Below, one piece after another: positions 7,993-16,379 of a stretch of 63,157 nucleotides of DNA. The notes beneath the pieces were generated by a model that did not search any database, was not told the origin of the DNA, and saw only the letters and a list, made by a program, of their open reading frames with translations. Each line of letters starts with the position of its first letter. Position 1 is the first letter of the stretch. The stretch is from Streptomyces brasiliensis (lineage in GTDB: Bacteria > Actinomycetota > Actinomycetes > Streptomycetales > Streptomycetaceae). Location of the stretch: positions 1-63,157 of the forward strand of contig NZ_BMQA01000042.1 of NCBI RefSeq assembly GCF_014647875.1, in the 5' to 3' direction. The position numbers were made by a program, and so were the translations under genes.

Positions 7993-9416
7993 CCGCGCGT
8001 CCCGCCGCCCACCGCTGGGCCGTCCTCGACGAGTCGTCCGATCCGGTGCCCGGCGACCCGGAAGAGGTCGCCGCGCTCGGCCGGCAGCTGCGCAGGACCG
8101 CCGAGGCCATCGAGAAGGAGGCCCGCGAGATCAAGGCGCTGGCCTCGGTGGAGAACTGGAAGAGCAAGACCGCCACCGAGTTCCGCGAGGCCGCCGACGG
8201 GGCGGGCGACAAGCTGCGCAAAGCTTTCAAGCGGTACGACGAGGCTGCGAATGCCCTCGGCACCCAGGTCCGCGACGGGGTGTGCAGCAACGAGTACGCC
8301 TCCGAACTGCACCGCGCCCAGCAGATGGCCGACCAGGCGCTGCATGATGCCGAGGCGGCTCACGACGACCTCGGCGCCGCCCAGCGGTCACTGGACGGCC
8401 TGCCCGACGACACGCCGAAGGACGATCCAGACACCAAGAAGTACAACCGGCAGAAGGATCAGGCCTCCTCCTCCCTCTCGGCCGCCAAGGACGCCCTCGA
8501 AGCCGCCAAGGGCATCCGTGACCGTGCCGCCAGCGCGGCCGCCGACGCCATCCACGACGTCATCGAGGGCGACGGGCTCAAGGACGGCTGGACGGACAAG
8601 TTCAAGAACTGGGTGCACGACAACGCCGGGTGGCTGACCCAGATCTCGAAATGGGCGGGCCGCATCGCGCTGTGGGCGGGCGTGGCGGCCCTCGCCCTGG
8701 GCTGGATTCCGGTCATAGGCCAGGCCATCGCCGCCGTCGCCAACGCCGTCGCCCTGGCCGCCAGTGTCGTCGCCCTTGCCGCCGACCTGGTGCTCGCCCT
8801 GGGCGGCGAGGGTAGCTGGAAGTCGGTCATCCTGGATGCCGTGGGCGTCGCGACCTTCGGTATCGGGCGGGCGGCCATGTCGGGGGCCCGGGGAGCGGCC
8901 GCGGGAACCAAGGCGCTCGCACGCGGCAACCTGTACCGGCAGGCGGTGGCCGCAGGCGCGAAGACGAACAAGGCCTGGAAGATAGCCAACAGGGGTGCGC
9001 AGGGGGCGATCCGCGGCAAGAGCGCGGCCAAGGCGCTGGCTGCCATGCCGAAGGGGAAGCTCTTCACCCCGAGCAATCTCAGGGAGGGGTTCAGTCCTGT
9101 GTCCATGTACCGGGATACAGTCGACGGAGTGAAGTCGATCAGGAATGCCTTCTCCACACAGGGATGGCGCAACGGTTTCAAGGACCTGGCGGCGCCGCGC
9201 TCGGCGGGAACCCTGGATCCGGAACTGGCCAGGACCGCCGCCGGTCTCGACGGCATGGCTCAGGCCGCCAAAGGCATGCCGGACGTCGCCCGTGGGGTGA
9301 GCAACTTCCACGGCCAGACGAACGTGTGGCTGGGCGCCACGGCCACGGGGGTCGCAGCCGGCGCCGAGGGTGCGTACGGTGCGGTGACGGGGCTCTACGA
9401 CAAGGTCACCGGATGA
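7989..9416 (+). CDS. T7SS-type putative effector with membrane hairpin
   Basis: 475 residues. Residues 21-190 are helical and begin PGDPEEVAALGRQL, matching the start of the Rhs toxin at 12077 (PGDPDRVRSLATQL). This N-terminal module is known from actinobacterial polymorphic toxins predicted to leave by a type VII-like route. A hydrophobic stretch of nearly 50 residues (about 226-272) can span the membrane twice. The C-terminal 200 residues are basic, Ala/Gly-rich and of no family I recognise. The start is TTG 7989, overlapping the previous stop and preceded by a purine-rich G-run. It could be a pore-forming toxin or a secretion-linked structural protein; no catalytic motif is visible. Confidence 0.6.
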   Translation: MTARPAAHRWAVLDESSDPVPGDPEEVAALGRQLRRTAEAIEKEAREIKALASVENWKSKTATEFREAADGAGDKLRKAFKRYDEAANALGTQVRDGVCSNEYASELHRAQQMADQALHDAEAAHDDLGAAQRSLDGLPDDTPKDDPDTKKYNRQKDQASSSLSAAKDALEAAKGIRDRAASAAADAIHDVIEGDGLKDGWTDKFKNWVHDNAGWLTQISKWAGRIALWAGVAALALGWIPVIGQAIAAVANAVALAASVVALAADLVLALGGEGSWKSVILDAVGVATFGIGRAAMSGARGAAAGTKALARGNLYRQAVAAGAKTNKAWKIANRGAQGAIRGKSAAKALAAMPKGKLFTPSNLREGFSPVSMYRDTVDGVKSIRNAFSTQGWRNGFKDLAAPRSAGTLDPELARTAAGLDGMAQAAKGMPDVARGVSNFHGQTNVWLGATATGVAAGAEGAYGAVTGLYDKVTG

Positions 9417-10747
9417 TCCCCGAGCCCGCCCTCAGACCGGCCGGCTCTCGTGGACCCGGGCTGGAGCGGTGCCATCGCTCCCGGATCTTCCTGGACCAGG
9501 GCGACCTCGTGGTGCGGACGCGCACGCGGTCACTCCGTCGGCCCGTGGGAGAGAACGGGATCGCGCGCGCGGTCTTCGTCGACGCGGGCGGCGACGACAT
9601 GGAACGCATGGGGCCGACGATCCCCGGCTCCTGGGGCGAGGTTCAGTTGCAGGACCGGGACGGGGCGCTGATCGGCTGGTTCGACATCGAGGACTGGCTC
9701 CCCGAGTCGCCTGCGCTGGTCAAGCGGTCCGTCCAGGGTGAGCAGGCGCTCCGCCGTACGGGCGCGGCCGATCTGTTCCGGTCCGCGGGGGTTCCCGTGC
9801 ACATCGTGCGGGACAGGAACGATCCCAGGGTCGCGCCACGTACCCGTGCGGGGCGGGGCACGGCGCTCGGTCCCGGAAAGTCCTTCCCGGCCTGGTACTG
9901 GAACACGCGCGCCGTGGCCGGAGGCGTCTGGTTCGCCACGATCACCGTGATCATCCTCTCGGGTTCGACGGCGCCCTGGCTCGTTCTCCTGTCCGCCGTC
10001 GCCGCCCTGGTCGCCCCGACGGCGCGACTGGCTCTGCGAGCCTGGACCCGCCGGCGCCTGAAGCGCTGTGCCCCCGTCGTCCGGGAGCGCGTCAAGCCCG
10101 CCCCCGCGGACGAGCTGGGAGCGACCGTCAGGTTCTGCCGCGACACCGAGCTGCGCGTGCAGGACAGCGATCTCGTGCTGCGGGAGCTCGGCGGGCAGGA
10201 GTACTGGTTTCCCCTGACCGGACCGCATGCCCTGACGGCCCTGGTCCTGGTGCGCGACCGGACCGGTGCGCCGCTCGGCGCCGAACTGCGCGGACCGGGC
10301 GATCAGGTACGCGTCGTGCTCCCCTGGGGCCCCTGGTTCGCGGGGGAGGGCGGCACGGACGGGTGGTCCCGGCTCCGCCGGTCCGCCGGGCTGTCCGTGT
10401 CCGAACGCAGCCTGACGGGGAAGGGCACCTGGCCCAAACCGGCGCTGGGGTCCCGGCCCCTGCCGCAATCCGGTAGGGAAGCCCGTGCCATGTCACGCTT
10501 CCCGGGCACCGTCGCCGGTGCTTCGTCCACGGCGGTCATGGCGGTCGGTTCCTTCTTCTCCCTCACCCTCGGAGCCCGGATCGAGGACTCCCACCCCGGT
10601 GCCGGGGGTGCCGCGATCCTCATGGGCGCGCTGGGAGCCGTACTCCAGGCGCTCCCGTACGGCATCCACCAACTGCGCAGCAGGCTGTGGCTCGACCGCC
10701 CGGTGACCCCGGCAGGGCGGCAACCTCTCACGGAGCGGACGGCATGA
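9413..10747 (+). CDS. Membrane protein of the accessory block, function unknown
   Basis: 444 residues. A soluble N-terminal region (about 1-160, with many short beta-like stretches) is followed by a helical hairpin (about 168-210), a second soluble part, and another hydrophobic pair near the C-terminus (about 365-415). ATG 9413 overlaps the stop of the 475-residue gene (ATGA) and the next gene begins inside its own stop (10744), so it is part of one translationally coupled set. An immunity or accessory role for the preceding membrane-active protein is possible from position only. No known domain recognised. Confidence 0.6.
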   Translation: MIPEPALRPAGSRGPGLERCHRSRIFLDQGDLVVRTRTRSLRRPVGENGIARAVFVDAGGDDMERMGPTIPGSWGEVQLQDRDGALIGWFDIEDWLPESPALVKRSVQGEQALRRTGAADLFRSAGVPVHIVRDRNDPRVAPRTRAGRGTALGPGKSFPAWYWNTRAVAGGVWFATITVIILSGSTAPWLVLLSAVAALVAPTARLALRAWTRRRLKRCAPVVRERVKPAPADELGATVRFCRDTELRVQDSDLVLRELGGQEYWFPLTGPHALTALVLVRDRTGAPLGAELRGPGDQVRVVLPWGPWFAGEGGTDGWSRLRRSAGLSVSERSLTGKGTWPKPALGSRPLPQSGREARAMSRFPGTVAGASSTAVMAVGSFFSLTLGARIEDSHPGAGGAAILMGALGAVLQALPYGIHQLRSRLWLDRPVTPAGRQPLTERTA

Positions 10748-11358
10748 CACCACCCGAGGACACCGCGCCGCCCCCGGGCGACTACCGCCTCCTTCTGCCG
10801 GAGGGCTGGTTCCGGATCCTTCTCGATCCGCCGGACCAGCGGGACAAGGCGGTCGCCGCCCTCGTGGAGCGCCAGTTCCACGGCATCGACAACGCGCCGC
10901 ATCTCAAGGAGGACTTCCGCAAGGACCTTCGGCGGCGGGCCACCAAGGCGGCACGCAGCGGCGGCATCGAGCTCTACCTCAGCCTCCAGGAGGTCGGCCC
11001 GATCACCATCCCCGCCTCACTCCTCGTCACCTTCGCCCCGCTCCGGCACCCGAACCCTCAGCCGCTTCCGCTGGAGGCGCTGGCGGACGCGCTGTCCACG
11101 GACGCGGAGGGAGAGGCGACGGTGAGCATCGAGGAGCTGCCGTCCGGTTCCGCGGTCCGGGTCCGCAGGCTGACCCGGCAGCCCGATGAGGAAGCCACCG
11201 GCCACGCCCACAACTCGGTGTCGGTGGAGTACCACCTTCCCGTCCCCGGTTCGGCGGCATTCCTGCTGCTCACCTTCTCGACCCCACTGGAACCGATCGC
11301 CGACGCGATGGCCGGGCTCTTCGACGCGATCGCGGGCTCACTGGCCTGGACGGAGTGA
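10744..11358 (+). CDS. Conserved protein, intact copy of a locally triplicated family
   Basis: 204 residues, soluble, no signal peptide. The fold appears alpha/beta, with hydrophobic strands such as PASLLVTFAPL and SAAFLLLTFS and a C-terminal helix (FDAIAGSLAW). It resembles the next gene more weakly and the broken gene at the left edge of the window more strongly. In Streptomyces such small proteins are found beside polymorphic-toxin genes, so an immunity or secretion-chaperone role is possible; this is inference. ATG 10744 overlaps the stop of the preceding gene. Confidence 0.65.
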   Translation: MTPPEDTAPPPGDYRLLLPEGWFRILLDPPDQRDKAVAALVERQFHGIDNAPHLKEDFRKDLRRRATKAARSGGIELYLSLQEVGPITIPASLLVTFAPLRHPNPQPLPLEALADALSTDAEGEATVSIEELPSGSAVRVRRLTRQPDEEATGHAHNSVSVEYHLPVPGSAAFLLLTFSTPLEPIADAMAGLFDAIAGSLAWTE

Positions 11359-11957
11359 TGACACCCATGACGGACGACCTCTCGAACCTGGGCCTGGAGT
11401 GCTCGCCGGACTGGGTGCCCCTGCCCGTCACGGACACCGTGGACCTCGACTACTGGGCCCGTTACCAGGCCGCGGAACTCGTCGAACGCTACGCGCGCGA
11501 CGGCGAGAAGGGTGATGCGGGCCAGCTGGAGCGAAGTCTCAGGAGCGCGGTGACGGACAGCCGCAAGCGCACGCCGCTCGCTGCGTTCGCCCTCTATCTG
11601 AGCGGCCAAGCCTTCATGGCGGCGGGCCTCGAACTCGACGCGCTCCATCCGGACGCCGAGTATCCCGAGGTCACCCTCGCTCTGCTCACCGAGCACATGT
11701 CGGTCACGGACTTCGGCGAGCCGAACGTCCGCCGGGTACGGCTCCCGTTGGGCGAGGCCGTCCGCATCCGCCAGAACCTCATCGGCGAGAAGAAGCGCTG
11801 GTTCGGCGCTCGCCCGGTGATTCGTTCGCTCTTCTACGGGGTCCGTCCGGAGGGCATGGGGACGGCCGTCACGTTGACCCTCTCCTGGGAGGAGGCGGTC
11901 CTCGACGAACCGGTCGAGCAGATGGGGGACGCCATCGCCAGGACGCTGACGGTGTGA
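11355..11957 (+). CDS. Diverged paralogue of the 10744 protein
   Basis: 200 residues, soluble. It shares the arrangement of the preceding protein: a helical N-terminal part, a strand region ending in LPLGEAVRIRQNLI (LPSGSAVRVRRL in the neighbour) and a C-terminal helix in VEQMGDAIARTL (IADAMAGLFDAIAGSL). GTG 11355 overlaps the upstream stop; ATG 11358 or ATG 11367 (11 bases after GGAG) are also possible starts. It closes the coupled run that begins at 7669. The next gene starts 120 bases downstream. Function unknown. Confidence 0.62.
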   Translation: MMTPMTDDLSNLGLECSPDWVPLPVTDTVDLDYWARYQAAELVERYARDGEKGDAGQLERSLRSAVTDSRKRTPLAAFALYLSGQAFMAAGLELDALHPDAEYPEVTLALLTEHMSVTDFGEPNVRRVRLPLGEAVRIRQNLIGEKKRWFGARPVIRSLFYGVRPEGMGTAVTLTLSWEEAVLDEPVEQMGDAIARTLTV

Positions 11958-12076
11958 CAGGCGGGAGCCTGAGAATGCGCTGACGCTGTCCGGGTGTTGC
12001 GGGATGTCTGAGGGCCTCTGGAAGATGTGGGCCACAGGTTTGCAGACGATGCGTACGCGACGGGGGCTGCGACGGC

Positions 12077-13648
12077 ATGGTGGGGTATCGGCCTGCGGAT
12101 TGGCATCCGCTGGATCTGGACAGGGACCCGACGCCGGGGGATCCGGACCGGGTGCGTTCGCTGGCCACGCAGTTGCACGACTTCGCGCATGATGTCTCCG
12201 AGGCGTTGCGTCTGGTCAAGGGGATGGCGGGCGAGGACACGCTGCTGGAGTGGGCGGGCAAGTCGGCGGAGGTGTTCAAGGAGCAGTTCGGGGATGTTCC
12301 GAAGAACCTGAAAAAGCTGAAGACGTCGTACGAGATGTGCGGGGACGCGCTGGCGGACTTCTGGCCGAAGCTGGAGCGTGCGCAGGCGTTGGCGGACCGG
12401 GCGCTGGCGAAGGCGAAGGAGGCGCAGGACGACCTCACGTCCGCCAAGTCCCGTCCCTCGTCGGCTGATTCGTGGGTCAACCGGGCCAACAAGGAAGCCG
12501 ACAAGTACACGGACGACCCCACCGGCCGTAAGTCCGACGGGGACAAGCCGGACGAGGCGAAGGTCCGTGCCGCCACCCGGGACGTGCAGAACGCCAAGTC
12601 GGCGCATTCCAAGGACATCTGGCGCTACACCTGGGACGCCGACGACCGGCTCACCTCGGTCGTCACGCCCGACGGCACGCTCTGGCGCTACCTCTACGAC
12701 CCCCTGGGGCGCCGGGTCGCCAAGCGGCGGATGGCCGCCGACGGGCAGGGGATCGCCGAGGAGACCCGTTTCACGTGGGACGGCGCGCACCTGGTGGAGC
12801 AGACCACGGTCCGGGCGGACTCCTCGGAGACGTCCACGCTGACCTGGGAGCGGGACGGCACGCGGCCGCTGGCCCAGACCGAGCGCATCACCCTGGCCGA
12901 CGCACCGCAGGAGGTCGTCGACGAGCGGTTCTACGCCATGGTCACCGACCTGGTCGGCACCCCCACCGAACTCGTCTCGGAGGGCGGCGACGTCGTCTGG
13001 CGCGCCGACGCCACGCTGTGGGGCGTCCCCGGGCCGCAGGAGTCGCTGGACACCTCCACGCCGCTGCGCTTCCCGGGCCAGTACTTCGACCCCGAGACGC
13101 AGCTCCACCACAACTTCTTCCGGTACTACGACCCGGTCGCCGCGGCCTACATCAGCGCCGACCCACTGGGCCTCGACGCGGGTCCGAACCCGTGCGCCTA
13201 CGTCCCGAACCCGCTGTCGTGGCTCGACTATCTCGGCCTCCTCACCTGCGCCGAGAACGCCGACCTGCTGGCGAAGAACCTGGCGCGGGAGGGACGGGCG
13301 AAGAGTGCGGGGGAGGCCGCGGCCCATATCGTGCCGTCGGGAATGAAGCGCAACGGGGCGGCGCAGGCACGAGCCCTGCTGGAGAAGTACGGGGTCGACA
13401 TCAACGACGCCGCGAACGGTATTCCGTTGGGGCATCCCCGGCCGCACAACTTCACGCACCGCAAGATGTTCCTGACACGCGTGAACGCGCATCTGAACAT
13501 GACGGTGGACAGTATGACGGCTGCCGGCTACGGCGCGCGTGCCATCCGCGGTGCACTGCGTCAGGAACTGCGCTCCATCGGCCGGCAGGTCGAGAGCGAG
13601 TTGGCGGGTGGGCAACCAGCGGTGAACGCGATATGGACCGCACCGTGA
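12077..13648 (+). CDS. Rhs-type polymorphic toxin with internal deletion and AHH-like nuclease tip
   Basis: 523 residues in three parts. Residues 1-178 are a helical T7SS-type export module with a WAG turn (59-61). Residues 180-388 are only the last part of an Rhs core: YD repeats (RYLYDPLGRR), the YFDPETQLHHNFFRYYDP strand and the boundary motif ADPLGLDAGPNPCAYVPNP. Residues 389-523 are the toxin tip, with AAHIVP (415-420) followed by ARALLEKYGVDINDAANG and HNFTHRKMF, matching the AHH branch of HNH/EndoVII nucleases. Related proteins normally carry a much longer Rhs shell, so the direct join near residue 179 (about 12611) looks like an in-frame deletion. The tip has Ala-Ala-His where the family has Ala-His-His. 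ATG 12077 has a GGGGG site 10 bases upstream. Confidence 0.82.
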   Translation: MVGYRPADWHPLDLDRDPTPGDPDRVRSLATQLHDFAHDVSEALRLVKGMAGEDTLLEWAGKSAEVFKEQFGDVPKNLKKLKTSYEMCGDALADFWPKLERAQALADRALAKAKEAQDDLTSAKSRPSSADSWVNRANKEADKYTDDPTGRKSDGDKPDEAKVRAATRDVQNAKSAHSKDIWRYTWDADDRLTSVVTPDGTLWRYLYDPLGRRVAKRRMAADGQGIAEETRFTWDGAHLVEQTTVRADSSETSTLTWERDGTRPLAQTERITLADAPQEVVDERFYAMVTDLVGTPTELVSEGGDVVWRADATLWGVPGPQESLDTSTPLRFPGQYFDPETQLHHNFFRYYDPVAAAYISADPLGLDAGPNPCAYVPNPLSWLDYLGLLTCAENADLLAKNLAREGRAKSAGEAAAHIVPSGMKRNGAAQARALLEKYGVDINDAANGIPLGHPRPHNFTHRKMFLTRVNAHLNMTVDSMTAAGYGARAIRGALRQELRSIGRQVESELAGGQPAVNAIWTAP

Positions 13649-14292
13649 TGGACCATACCGAGAAGACGACGAAGACGACGAATACGGACGGTGGCGCAAT
13701 GGCTGAGATGCCGGACAAGGGGCTGTCGGTGTACCGGCTCCTGCCGAGCCTGAGTGAATACCAGACGCTGCATCTCAACAATTTTGATGCGGTTGCGCTC
13801 ATGCGCTGGCAGAGTGCGGGAGGCAAAGCGGACCGGCCCACTCGGCTGCGCGCCGAATGGTTGGGCGAGAAGCGCTGGTCCAAGAGCGAGTTCCCCACCG
13901 GCTACCACGGTGCTCCCATCCTCAGCCGTCGTCTTGTCGAGCGCTTCGGGGGCGAGTTGCTCACGGCCGGCAGTCTCGTGCCCGTCGACATCGACAACGC
14001 GAAAGACGACGAGTACAGCCTCTACCTTGTGGAACAAGTGGTCGACTGCCTCGACACCCGCAGGTCGTCGAAGCCCAAGCGGAGCGGCGAGATCAAGAAG
14101 GAGGTGTTCCTCCCGGAGGCGCTGCCCGTGGACCTCCCGGCCTTCCGCCTGCCGCAGTTCCCCACCGCCGTCCAGTGGAACGGCTGGGCCGCCGACCGGC
14201 TCGTCGAGCTGACCGGCGACGAGATCGAGGCCCGGCTGCTGTGGTCCGAGAACCCGAAGGCCACGCCGCACCCCGACCCCTGGGGGATCTGA
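13648..14292 (+). CDS. Imm11-like immunity protein for the Rhs toxin
   Basis: About 214 residues, soluble. The core YHGAPILSRRLVERFGG, followed by GSLVPVDI, EYSLYLVEQVVDCLD and a C-terminal LPQFPTAVQWNGWAADRLVE segment, matches the Imm11 (DUF1629) family of immunity proteins paired with polymorphic toxins. The start is uncertain: ATG 13633, GTG 13645, ATG 13648 and ATG 13699 are in frame. GTG 13645 and ATG 13648 touch the toxin stop, giving the tight coupling expected for toxin and antidote, while conserved sequence begins only after residue 24. It most likely binds and blocks the AHH-like tip in the cytoplasm. Its stop lies five bases from the stop of the converging secreted-protein gene. 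Confidence 0.75.
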   Translation: MDHTEKTTKTTNTDGGAMAEMPDKGLSVYRLLPSLSEYQTLHLNNFDAVALMRWQSAGGKADRPTRLRAEWLGEKRWSKSEFPTGYHGAPILSRRLVERFGGELLTAGSLVPVDIDNAKDDEYSLYLVEQVVDCLDTRRSSKPKRSGEIKKEVFLPEALPVDLPAFRLPQFPTAVQWNGWAADRLVELTGDEIEARLLWSENPKATPHPDPWGI

Positions 14293-14297
14293 GCAAC

Positions 14298-15356
14298 TCA
14301 GCGGTTGACCGACTGGATCTCCTGGACGTCCATGTCCTGGGTGGTCTCGAAGGTGCCGTCGGGGAGGTCGCCCTCGGCCCCTCCGGTGCCGACCCAGGTG
14401 ATCTTCCAGGTGACACTGGCCTTCAGGTGGTACGGCGTGCCGCTGGTGGCGCGGAGATACCTGATGCCACAGGGCGGGGTCCTGTCGGCGTCCCCCTTCG
14501 CGTACGGCGTTCCGATGGATCCGTCGTCCTTGAACGTGCAGTCACCCGAGGCGGGGTAGGTCTCGGCGTCTTCCGTACCCGGGTCGAGGTGGAGGGAGAC
14601 GGGTTTGGCGGTTGTCTCGGCCCAGAGACCGGTGCCGGGGAGCTCGGCGCGAACCTTGATGTCTCGGAAGGTTCCCTGGTCCAGCCAGACCCAAGTAGGC
14701 AGGTTCACCGTGGACTTGGTGGACGGCTTGAGTTCGGTCTCGGTGTCGGGGACCTGGACCTGGTTGTAGGCGTACTCCGCGAGCGTCTTGGGCGTGGGGG
14801 CGTGGGGGATCCTGGGTATCTCGCCCGCGTCCTGCCAGAACATGATCCTGCCGCAGTCCCAGGAGTCGGGGTCGGTGTCGTCCGGTGCCACGCTGCGCCA
14901 GAAGTAGCCGTTCTTGCCGATGTTGTAGTCCTTGTACCCCTCGGCGGTGCTGAACGCGTCGTCGAAGTTGGTCTCCGGCTTGCCGTCCCGGTAGTGGTCC
15001 GTCCACAGCTCTTTGCCGAACCAGGCCTCGTGGATGCCCACGTCGCCGTTGCCGTCCGTCCGGTCCACGAAGTTCTTCAGCCCTTCGCCCGTGAAGACGG
15101 GCTCGTACCAGCAGGCCGGGGGCTTCCAGTTGACGTCCACAGAGGAGATACGACCGCGTTTGCCCCCAGTGGGGCCGCTGACTTGGCGGACCTTGATCCG
15201 GGAGTAGGTCGCGGAGGCGTAGATGTTCTTGTCCTTGGTGCCGCCGTGCGATCCGGTGTTGGTGCCTCCGCCGCCGATGGCCTCGGCCGGCGTGGAGGCG
15301 AGGAGCAGGCCGGTCAGTGAGACGATGGCCGCAGTTGCCGCACGCCTGGACCTCAT
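14298..15356 (-). CDS. Secreted protein, function unknown
   Basis: 352 residues with a Sec signal peptide (MRSRRAATAAIVSLTGLLLA, cleavage expected after AEA near residue 26). The mature protein is rich in Gly, Thr, Asp and Trp, contains a few cysteines (in ACWYEP, DCGRIMF, DCTFKD, PCGIRYL) likely to form disulfides, and is probably beta-rich. No family recognised. ATG 15356 is two bases after the stop of the lipoprotein gene, so the two form one operon. It converges on the immunity gene. Co-occurrence with the pilus/toxin region suggests a cell-surface role; this is a guess from position. Confidence 0.65.
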   Translation of the reverse strand: MRSRRAATAAIVSLTGLLLASTPAEAIGGGGTNTGSHGGTKDKNIYASATYSRIKVRQVSGPTGGKRGRISSVDVNWKPPACWYEPVFTGEGLKNFVDRTDGNGDVGIHEAWFGKELWTDHYRDGKPETNFDDAFSTAEGYKDYNIGKNGYFWRSVAPDDTDPDSWDCGRIMFWQDAGEIPRIPHAPTPKTLAEYAYNQVQVPDTETELKPSTKSTVNLPTWVWLDQGTFRDIKVRAELPGTGLWAETTAKPVSLHLDPGTEDAETYPASGDCTFKDDGSIGTPYAKGDADRTPPCGIRYLRATSGTPYHLKASVTWKITWVGTGGAEGDLPDGTFETTQDMDVQEIQSVNR

Positions 15357-15358
15357 CG

Positions 15359-16006
15359 TCAGCAGCCGCCCCTCTTGCCGCGCGTGGACACGTTCTGCCA
15401 GACGCCGTCGGCGTTCTTGGCCAGCGTGACGGTGTAGAAGACCTTGGGGTCCGTGCCTGCCGGATTCCCCTGGACCTCCTTCGTCGCGCGGTTTCTCGTG
15501 TACGCCTTGCTCTCGTCCGTGCAGTACGACACCACGGCACGCGTCTTCTTGTCGCCGAGGAGGGTGAACTCGGGGTCGTACGCCGGCAGCTTGCCGAAGA
15601 CGGTGAGGTTCTTGCTCGTGTACGTCTTGATCCACTGCCGGTCCTGTGAAAGTCCCGACGCCGTGTCGTAGAAGGCGAGGGCGTCACCGCCGTCCGGCTC
15701 GTCGGCGATGATCGCCGCGTATCCCGCCCGAAGCTGTTCCTTGGCGTCGTCGAGGACGGCCTGTTCGACGGCGTCGCCGCTCGTCCAGCCGTCGAACGTC
15801 AGCTGGAACTCGCCGGGGAGCTTGATGTCGGGGCGCTTGATCCCGGAGGCCTGCGAGGCCGACGCCGAAGCCGAAGGGCTCGTGGAGCCCGTGTCCGCCC
15901 CCTTGATGTCGTCCTGCTTGTCGTCGCCGCCTCCGCATGCCGTGAGCAGCAGGGCCGCGGTGGTCGTGAGGACGGTGGCGGTGGTGGTCAGAGCGCGGCG
16001 GGCCAC
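15359..16006 (-). CDS. Lipoprotein, function unknown
   Basis: 215 residues. The N-terminal signal ends in the lipobox LLTAC (Cys about 24), followed by GGGDDK and a Ser/Ala-rich linker, so the protein should be anchored to the outer face of the membrane. The folded part (about 60-215) has the helix-then-strands order of NTF2/SnoaL-like domains (DALAFYDTASGL, YTVTLAKNADGVWQNVST), a tentative comparison. GTG 16006 has a purine-rich site GGGGGAGAG at about 16015-16023. First gene of a two-gene operon with the secreted protein downstream. Confidence 0.7.
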   Translation of the reverse strand: MARRALTTTATVLTTTAALLLTACGGGDDKQDDIKGADTGSTSPSASASASQASGIKRPDIKLPGEFQLTFDGWTSGDAVEQAVLDDAKEQLRAGYAAIIADEPDGGDALAFYDTASGLSQDRQWIKTYTSKNLTVFGKLPAYDPEFTLLGDKKTRAVVSYCTDESKAYTRNRATKEVQGNPAGTDPKVFYTVTLAKNADGVWQNVSTRGKRGGC

Positions 16007-16379
16007 GGTTCGGTCTCTCCCCCGGTGTTCGACGTCTGTGCGGCGGGGAACGAAGCTATCAGGGGCGTATGGCGGGGAACCGAGCGGCCGTGGGGGATTG
16101 TGTGGGGATTGTGGAGGGGTGGCACGTGGTGGTCGCGAAGGGGGCTCCGGTGCGCAGTTCGTGCGCGTCGGCCGTGTGTTGGCGTTCGCCGCTCACCCCG
16201 TCCCTCGCATCCGCACACCCCTTCTCTCGCATTCCGTGAGGAAACGGCCCGTGTGCCTTGCTTGTTGTGCTTCCGCCCTTCGACGCTGTCAGTCCCAGTC
16301 AATAGGATCTCTGTAGGCTCGACAGGCTCGACCCACCGCCGCAACCCACTCCTTCCACACACGACCCAGGACACCCGCC
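16007..16379. other. Divergent promoter region
   Basis: About 370 bases between the leftward lipoprotein operon and the rightward LysM-BTAD gene. Promoters for both must lie here. Near the right end, TAGGAT (16308-16313) and TAGGCT (16316-16321 region) resemble Streptomyces -10 boxes, but matching -35 boxes are poor. A long plus-strand frame opens here and runs on through 19363 out of phase with the real gene; it is not coding. Confidence 0.45.
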
